From Candidatus Borrarchaeota archaeon (GTDB lineage: Archaea; Asgardarchaeota; Sifarchaeia; Borrarchaeales; Borrarchaeaceae), in assembly GCA_016840645.1 (NCBI GenBank), contig JAEORY010000096.1, positions 1-10,672 on the forward strand: a stretch of 10,672 bases of DNA. Reading direction: 5' to 3'. This document shows positions 5,560-10,672 of this stretch, in pieces. The first letter of the stretch is position 1, and each line of letters starts with the position of its first letter. The translations under genes were made by a program, and so were the position numbers. The notes under the pieces were generated by a model that saw nothing but the letters and a program-made list of their open reading frames with translations, ran no database searches and was not told the DNA's origin.

Positions 5560-8076
5560 ATGAAAACTATACCTTACTATAAAATTTTAGCTTTTGGCTT
5601 TGCCATTATATTTGGATTCTCTCAAAATACTGAGGGTCAGGATAGCACTATTATTAAATACGATAAAACTGGTAATATAAAGTATATTAAGTTTGATGTG
5701 GGTTTTGAAACCGGTGATTGGGTCAGTCCTTCATCACCAGAAGCTTTTTTTAGTGAGATTTTGGGGATGAAAGGGGGTAATGAATTTGTTTTTAAGACCA
5801 AGCTCTCCAGAAAAAATGGAACTTATTATAAAATATATAAACAGTTTTATAAAGGAATTAAAGTTGATGAGGCTATCTATATTCTTGATTTCAAAGATGG
5901 TAAATTAAGAAAAGCAAATGGGCAGTTTGTGAAAATTTCAGATCTAGATACTACTCCTAAAATAACACCAGAAGAGGCCAGTAAATCCTATGCAGAATAT
6001 TTAAATATTAAGAAAACAGAAGAATTAAAATTTGTTTCTGTAATTGCTATTTCGCAAATTGAAGATTTCACCTCAGGAGATACAACTTACACTCCAAGAC
6101 TTTGTTATAAAATCAATCTTCTGAATACTCCAAACGAAAAAGGAGAAACTGGCTATATTGACGCCCATACAGGTAAGGTATACAAATCTGTAAGAATTTG
6201 GAGAGATTTTGCAACATCCGCAACTTTCTATACTCTATATAGTGGAACTAAGACAGCAAATACGGAGTATTATAATTCCAACTATAATTTAGCTGATTAT
6301 AGTCGAGATGCAGATATTCACACATGGGATTTGAACAATACGATTTGGTATAACGACTTGTATAATCGAGTAGAATTTACAGATAGCAATACAAGTTGGA
6401 CAGAGAATGAGCATTCCGCGAATTACGACCAAATGGCACTTGATGTTCATTGGGCACTGCAAGAAATTTATGATTATTTTGAAAATGATCATGGACTGGA
6501 AAGTTTCGATGGGGATAATGCTGATATAGATGCATACATTCATGCAACTTTTACAAATGGTAATAAAGACAATGCAGCTTTTGGAGTAATTGGTGATGAT
6601 CAAGCTTTCTATTTTGGAGATGGTGAAGATATATTCGATCCAATTGCTTCAATTGATGTAGTAGCTCATGAGTATGCTCATGGAATTTCCCATAATCTTA
6701 CAAATCTGAATGTCTCTGGCCACAGCACAATTCAATCAGCTTTGAACGAAGGTCTCTCCGATATTTGGGCAGTGATAATTGAAAATGAAATCGCCCCAGA
6801 AAAAAATGCTTGGAGGATCGCTGAAGAAGTGATCGATGTTTCTGGCAAAAACTGTTTGAGGAATATCGAGGACCCAGGATCAGCTTATGCATATACGCAA
6901 ATTTCTGATACACAGTATGGTGACTACTACGACGATGGAGAATACGAAAAAAGTGGGGTCTTTTCACACTGGTTTTACCTACTATCTGAAGGTGGGTCTG
7001 GGACAAATGATAGCGACCACGACTATACTGTATGGGGGCTTGGAATTGATGCTGCAACGGCCATAGTGTTTGATGGCCATACATCGAAATTCGCAAATAT
7101 TGCAGCCTATTCCCAAGCCGCTGATGCCATGATAGAAGCGGCTGATGACATCTTTGGCACAAATTCTATCCAATCACTTCAAGTTGAAAATGCCTGGTAT
7201 GCTGTTGGTGTGGGAAGTGATCCAGGACAAGTAACCATAACGGGTCCCACCAATGATCTTGTTTGCTCATCCGGAGCATCTTTTACAGTTAACAATGTGC
7301 CATCTGGCCATACTGTGTCCTGGACTTGTAGCACAAATCTTTCTCTGGTTTCATCCTCAGGTAATAATGCAACGTTTAATACCGGAAGTTCCACAAGTAG
7401 TGCAGGCTGGGTTCAGGCCACTATAACCAATGATACCTATGGAGGATCAGCGCCGGTTCGTTATGAAGTTTGGTGCGGAAAACCACAAATAACAAATAAA
7501 AAGGTTGATGGGAGTAGTTACTATACTGGATTCCAAGTTTGTCCCGGTGATCATTATCTAAATGTTACACCTGTCGGTGGTAATGCCGGTACTGCAACAT
7601 GGACTGTACCATATGGTATTACATATTCAGTTGGAACAAACACACTAGACTTTACTTTTCCATCGAATGCAAGTAGTGTTGCAATTACAGCCAAATCAGC
7701 AAATACTTGTGGTACAGGGCCTAACTCTAGTTTCTATTTGACAAAAAAGACCTGGGGATGCTATGATTCATATGCGATGACACTATCTCCAAATCCAGCT
7801 TCGGATTATGTAACTATTACTATGCTTGAAAATCAGCCTTTGATTGATTACACTGAATCTGGCAATACAACTGTGGATGTTGATGCTAAGGCTTACGAAC
7901 CCACTACTTATACGATCAATATCTATAACAACCAAAGTACTAAGTTATCCAGTGTAATCCGAAGTGGAAAAAGCTTTAATGTACCGTTAATAAACTTGCT
8001 TGATGGTACATATACAATAGAGGTAAGCGATGGTAGAAATAGTTACCGCCAACAACTGATTGTTAAACACAATTAA
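5560..8076 (+). CDS. Secreted M4-family (thermolysin-like) metallopeptidase with T9SS tail
   Basis: 838 residues from the ATG at 5560; an overlapping TTG at 5554 is less likely. Residues 1-27 are a signal peptide. Residues ~75-125 are an FTP-type propeptide (GTYYKIYKQFYKGIKVDEA), followed by a PepSY-like part to ~215. The zinc site is intact: H370-E371-Y-A-H374, with the third ligand Glu397 in NEGLSD. The C-terminal catalytic lobe runs to ~550 (SGVFSHWFYLLSEGG; VWGLGIDAA). Thermolysin His231, normally in a V-H-x-N-S-G motif, aligns with Tyr462 (EYEKSG, codon 6943-6945), and Tyr157 is not kept either. Activity may therefore be altered; a nearby His470 might compensate. Residues ~557-640 and ~643-730 look like two Cys-containing Ig-like domains, and ~738-838 is a T9SS sorting domain (LSPNPASDYVTI; LLDGTYTIEVSDG). 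It is likely exported to the surface to cut protein. The gene is paired with the upstream lipoprotein and flanked by the two repeat copies. Confidence 0.92.
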   Translation: MKTIPYYKILAFGFAIIFGFSQNTEGQDSTIIKYDKTGNIKYIKFDVGFETGDWVSPSSPEAFFSEILGMKGGNEFVFKTKLSRKNGTYYKIYKQFYKGIKVDEAIYILDFKDGKLRKANGQFVKISDLDTTPKITPEEASKSYAEYLNIKKTEELKFVSVIAISQIEDFTSGDTTYTPRLCYKINLLNTPNEKGETGYIDAHTGKVYKSVRIWRDFATSATFYTLYSGTKTANTEYYNSNYNLADYSRDADIHTWDLNNTIWYNDLYNRVEFTDSNTSWTENEHSANYDQMALDVHWALQEIYDYFENDHGLESFDGDNADIDAYIHATFTNGNKDNAAFGVIGDDQAFYFGDGEDIFDPIASIDVVAHEYAHGISHNLTNLNVSGHSTIQSALNEGLSDIWAVIIENEIAPEKNAWRIAEEVIDVSGKNCLRNIEDPGSAYAYTQISDTQYGDYYDDGEYEKSGVFSHWFYLLSEGGSGTNDSDHDYTVWGLGIDAATAIVFDGHTSKFANIAAYSQAADAMIEAADDIFGTNSIQSLQVENAWYAVGVGSDPGQVTITGPTNDLVCSSGASFTVNNVPSGHTVSWTCSTNLSLVSSSGNNATFNTGSSTSSAGWVQATITNDTYGGSAPVRYEVWCGKPQITNKKVDGSSYYTGFQVCPGDHYLNVTPVGGNAGTATWTVPYGITYSVGTNTLDFTFPSNASSVAITAKSANTCGTGPNSSFYLTKKTWGCYDSYAMTLSPNPASDYVTITMLENQPLIDYTESGNTTVDVDAKAYEPTTYTINIYNNQSTKLSSVIRSGKSFNVPLINLLDGTYTIEVSDGRNSYRQQLIVKHN

Positions 8077-8085
8077 TACCTATTA

Positions 8086-8121
8086 ACACCCTATCAAGGA
8101 AGTGACTCCTTGATAGGGTGT
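8086..8121 (+). terminator. Perfect 15 bp stem hairpin after the M4 peptidase
   Basis: ACACCCTATCAAGGA (8086-8100) and TCCTTGATAGGGTGT (8107-8121) pair without mismatch around a 6 nt loop. The hairpin begins 9 nt after the peptidase stop, as expected for a transcription terminator or 3' end-stabilising hairpin. No T-run follows on the + strand, so classic intrinsic termination is uncertain. It lies just outside repeat copy B and is not present before copy A. Confidence 0.7.
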
Positions 8122-8539
8122 CATAATCAAATAAAAGTGTATTGCAAACTGAACGAACCGCAGTGAGTGAATTTGCCAAATACGCTTTTACTAACGACAA
8201 ACAGAAAAACCTTGCGTGCCGGAATCGTTGATCAAAAGGGGAGACGGGGGGCAGGCCATTGCGCCTGAAGCGGATTTTGCATTTTCCCTGGCATAAAAAC
8301 CGCTGAACAGCAATGTCAGGGAGGCCGGAGCGGCTATTTAATATAATGCCTAATTATAGGACAATCTGCATAAACCTAAAACACTTAACATTTGCGTGCC
8401 GGCCTGTGTGTCTATTTACCTGAGCGATCAAGCGAAGGCAAGCGGCGAATTTTAAGAAAGAGCTGCCTTGAGATCCAGAATATCAACTCAAATAAGAAAG
8501 CCCGGAAATGGTCAGCTTTGCAAGCGCAGATATAATATC

Positions 8540-8720
8540 AATTATAGGACAATGATTGCCAGCGAGGATGGATCCAACCAAAGCTGGTAGACCAGGAGAA
8601 CATCGCAAATTGCTCCAACATAAAATCGGTACCGATATAGGGCAGCTACGCAGCGCCTATATCTGATTTTATGTTAATCAGCACGGCTTGCCAGGAATTG
8701 CTGGTTGTTGTCCTATAATT
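8540..8720. mobile_element. MITE-like sub-element in copy B with 13 bp inverted ends
   Basis: AATTATAGGACAA (8540-8552) and TTGTCCTATAATT (8708-8720) form perfect 13 bp terminal inverted repeats. A further CCAGC/GCTGG similarity lies just inside each end. The 155 bp interior lacks a gene. The left flank (GATATAATATC) is the same as in copy A, so if this was once an insertion it predates the duplication of the whole repeat. Confidence 0.55.
8617..8675. repeat. Long bulged hairpin in copy B centre
   Basis: AACATAAAATC (8617-8627) pairs perfectly with GATTTTATGTT (8665-8675). GATATAGG (8634-8641) pairs with CCTATATC (8656-8663). A GGTACC bulge (8628-8633) on one arm faces a single T (8664), and the apical loop is 14 nt. 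Copy A retains the right arm (CCTATATCTGATTTTATGT) but has lost most of the left arm, where a different hairpin has taken its place. Confidence 0.6.
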
Positions 8721-8741
8721 AATGTTATGTTAAATAGAATA

Positions 8742-8780
8742 TGTGAAAAGAAAGGGAGATATAATAAAATACCTCCCCTT
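8742..8780 (-). terminator. Intrinsic terminator of the gyrA-TPR operon
   Basis: On the - strand, AAGGGGAGGTA (8780-8770) pairs with TATCTCCCTTT (8761-8751) around an 8 nt AT loop, with minor wobble or mismatch. CTTTTC (8750-8745) then gives a T-rich tail. It starts 12 nt after the TPR gene stop and fits a Rho-independent terminator for this leftward transcript. Confidence 0.65.
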
Positions 8781-8791
8781 CGTTAGTTCTG

Positions 8792-10129
8792 CTACATATT
8801 ATTTTTCAATTCTTTAACTCGCTCGTATTCCGAGGTCATCTCTTCTTTGTAGTAGATTCTCTGGAGCAGATCCAGGGTTTCATATTTCACCTCGCGATTC
8901 TCTTCGTTCAATGAATAGGCTTTCTCCAGTATGGGAATAGCTAACTGGTATTTCTCCTTGCCAAGTTCAATAAGTTTATCCCTTACGGCTCCATCCTGTT
9001 CTTCATTGGATCTCTCAAAGAAATCAGCGCCCTGCAGATAATAGATATAACCCATATCGTACCAGACATAGTATATGTTCGGATTCAGCTCTCCGGCTTT
9101 TTCATAAGCTTCGATTGCTTTATCTACTGCTTCTACCTCTTCCTTATTAATCAGCATACGTCCAAGCCAGTAGTAAGATTCGGGAATCTGATCATTCTTT
9201 TCAATAACCGATTCCATAAAGGTGATCCCCTCATCGATCTGGTGCGTGACTATATATAAATTAGCAATATTTGCAATAATATTCACTGTGTCAGGATATT
9301 TCTCATATGCCTCTTTCAGGGTTGCCAGAGCATTAACCGTATCTCCAATGTTCTGATAGTCCATCTGAATCTGCAGATAGGTATTTGGTCCTCCGAAATC
9401 GGCAGCTGCCAGCTGCTCATAATAAGCAATGGACTTTTTATAAAGCTCTTTATTATCAGTCTTGCCAGCTATCTCCCGGGAAATAATCCCTGCATACTGA
9501 ATCATAACCGTATCAACTTCGCCTGCAAACAAGTCAAGCTGGTTGATTTCAAGAACATCTTCGAAAGAGCCTAATGCACCTTCATAATTCTCTGCATAAT
9601 AGTCATTTACGCCCTGTCTCTTCAAGGATGCCTTCACTGATGTAAAACCCTCTTTTACTTTGGGCGTAAGCTTTCCTTTATCGTCCAGTTCAAGAGTTTT
9701 CTTATAGGCATCGATTGATTCCCTGAGGGGATTTTCAGTGATGGGATTAATACGCTCCCACTGCTGAAGGGCTCCATTCACAAAGACGTATTTCATGTTT
9801 TCATAAATATAGGTCTCCTCAAGTGTTCCATCTTCCATGGTCTCGTTTTCGATGCTCTTGGGTTTCTTGTAAAACAAGGTAAGCATTTGAGTATCCATGC
9901 CTTCCTGAACCTGTTCCAGTCCGATGTTAAAGACATCCTGAAAGAGGTCTCCCCTCTTCTGCCATGTTGCAGCTTTAACATTCTTTTTTGGGTCCTTAAT
10001 TTCCGCATCACTTTTATCAACCTTCTTTTTTACAGCACTGGGATTCAGCAGAACCACAGTTGATGCCTCCTGGGCATTAAGGCTGATAACAGCTAAAGCG
10101 ATAATTACTAATGTTATAAACTTTCTCAT
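8792..10129 (-). CDS. Secreted tetratricopeptide-repeat (TPR) protein
   Basis: A protein of 445 residues. Residues 1-20 (MRKFITLVIIALAVISLNAQ) are a signal peptide, so the protein is periplasmic or membrane-associated. Residues ~45-150 are a charged alpha-helical head with a predicted beta hairpin (TYIYENMKYVFVNGALQQWE). From ~170 on, TPR-type helix pairs follow: NDYYAENYEGALGSFEDVLE (~175-194), the 250-280 pair, 282-314, YYWLGRML through AIEAYEKAGELNP (~319-350), and a last pair near 390-440. TPR arrays mediate protein binding; the partner is unknown. It lies 74 nt downstream of gyrA on the same strand with no terminator between, and I recall Bacteroidales genomes placing such a TPR gene after gyrA, so a shared transcript is likely. 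No Shine-Dalgarno is seen. Base composition looks less AT-rich than the M4 gene, fitting a resident chromosomal backbone. Confidence 0.88.
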   Translation of the reverse strand: MRKFITLVIIALAVISLNAQEASTVVLLNPSAVKKKVDKSDAEIKDPKKNVKAATWQKRGDLFQDVFNIGLEQVQEGMDTQMLTLFYKKPKSIENETMEDGTLEETYIYENMKYVFVNGALQQWERINPITENPLRESIDAYKKTLELDDKGKLTPKVKEGFTSVKASLKRQGVNDYYAENYEGALGSFEDVLEINQLDLFAGEVDTVMIQYAGIISREIAGKTDNKELYKKSIAYYEQLAAADFGGPNTYLQIQMDYQNIGDTVNALATLKEAYEKYPDTVNIIANIANLYIVTHQIDEGITFMESVIEKNDQIPESYYWLGRMLINKEEVEAVDKAIEAYEKAGELNPNIYYVWYDMGYIYYLQGADFFERSNEEQDGAVRDKLIELGKEKYQLAIPILEKAYSLNEENREVKYETLDLLQRIYYKEEMTSEYERVKELKNNM

Positions 10130-10203
10130 ATTGATTGTGATTAATTTGACTTCAAAAATACAATTTTACCTATAACCTTCAAATAGAATGCCAGAACAGT
10201 TTT

Positions 10204-10672
10204 CTATTCTTCAACAGCCTCAGTTTCTGCTTTATCCTCCTCTTCGCCATCGCCATGTGCCGGCACCTGTGTGGCTGCTGCGATCTGATCCCCATCTCTC
10301 AGGTTTATCAGTCTAACACCCTGCGTGTTACGACCCATTACTCTCACGCCACGAACAGCAAGTCTGATGGCTATTCCATTTTCGGTAATAATCATCAGGT
10401 CATCCTCATCCGTAACGGCCTTGATGGCAATCAAATTACCGGTTTTATCGGTAATATTAATGGTTTTGACGCCTTTCCCTCCACGATTTGTAAAGCGATA
10501 GTCCTCCAGTATGGAGCGCTTTCCGAAACCGTTTTCTGAGATAACCAGGATATCCTGTTCTCCCGCTTTTGCAGTAACCATTCCAACGACCTCATCCTTG
10601 GGTCCGCCCAGGGTAACACCTTTCACACCTGATGCGGTTCTTCCAACTGCGCGAACGGTTTCTTCATGAAAG
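10204..10672 (-). CDS. gyrA: DNA gyrase subunit A, C-terminal part (runs off the window)
   Basis: Only the last ~155 residues are in the window, open to its right edge. They form consecutive blades of the GyrA C-terminal beta-pinwheel, which wraps DNA so gyrase can introduce negative supercoils. Blade motifs visible are VGRTASGVKGVTL, NRGGKGVKTINI and MGRNTQGVRLINL, each followed by strands such as EQDILVISENGFGKR and DDLMIITENGIAIR. The protein ends in an acidic tail (GEEEDKAETEAVEE), as in many Gram-negative GyrA proteins, where the tail modulates supercoiling. The first ATG/GTG-like codon in the visible part is internal and not the true start. The catalytic Tyr domain and the GyrA box lie outside the window. 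ParC is the alternative, but the RGGKGVKT repeat pattern and the gene order favour GyrA. Confidence 0.93.
   Translation of the reverse strand, partial: FHEETVRAVGRTASGVKGVTLGGPKDEVVGMVTAKAGEQDILVISENGFGKRSILEDYRFTNRGGKGVKTINITDKTGNLIAIKAVTDEDDLMIITENGIAIRLAVRGVRVMGRNTQGVRLINLRDGDQIAAATQVPAHGDGEEEDKAETEAVEE

Larger units (their letters stand above)
8133..8733 (+). repeat. Non-coding interspersed repeat, copy B
   Basis: The direct copy of 3813-4451, slightly shorter (~601 bp). It keeps the 5' hairpins, the ATTATAGGACAA motifs (8353-8364, 8541-8552 and inverted 8708-8719) and the shared TTATGTTAA right end. It fills the gap between the converging M4 peptidase and TPR genes, between the + strand hairpin and the - strand terminator, without disrupting either. 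Of the + strand frames seen in copy A, the TTG-started one at 3939 is closed here by TGA after CGC, and the ATG-started one at 4190 is closed by TGA right after the ATTATAGGACAA motif. This supports a non-coding nature. Confidence 0.85.

Noticed and set aside
8617..8675. Integron attC site (inverted AAC...GTT hairpin with bulge)
   Set aside because: The arms end in AAC and GTT, but the outer bases do not fit the RYYYAAC/GTTRRRY pattern, copy A has lost one arm, and no integrase or cassette array is visible.

Overview
The window looks like chromosomal DNA of a Bacteroidota bacterium, most likely of the Bacteroidales/Marinilabiliales type. Two proteins end in type IX secretion system (T9SS) sorting domains. 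Nearly every + strand product has a signal peptide or lipobox. Shine-Dalgarno sequences are mostly absent. A gyrA gene is followed by a secreted TPR protein gene, an order I recall from Bacteroidales.

Layout. (1) 39-3532, + strand: four closely spaced genes for exported proteins. They are a T9SS protein with a YGVYG-type repeat region and an S74 chaperone domain, a transglutaminase-like protein with a visible Cys-His-Asp triad, a small secreted protein of unknown function, and a small lipoprotein whose C-terminal half resembles that secreted protein. (2) 3813-4451: copy A of a roughly 600 bp non-coding repeat rich in hairpins. (3) 4452-5185: no convincing gene; one REP-like hairpin. (4) 5186-8076, + strand: a lipocalin-like lipoprotein and, 2 nt after it, a large M4 (thermolysin-family) metallopeptidase with propeptide, two probable Ig-like domains and a T9SS tail. 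(5) 8086-8121: a perfect 15 bp stem hairpin. (6) 8133-8733: copy B of the repeat, in the same orientation. (7) 8742-10672, - strand: a terminator, the TPR protein gene, and the 3' end of gyrA running off the window.

The + strand genes appear to be a cell-surface and secretion region laid beside a housekeeping gyrA-TPR operon, with repeat B in the gap where the two gene sets converge. The most unusual features are the two direct repeat copies. They bracket the lipoprotein/protease pair, start 4320 bp apart, and each contains a smaller element with inverted ATTATAGGACAA ends whose central hairpin differs between copies. Second is the M4 peptidase, which keeps its zinc ligands but has Tyr where thermolysin has catalytic His231.

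Limits: all assignments were read by eye. No database search, folding program or alignment was run. Family names rest on recognised motifs.
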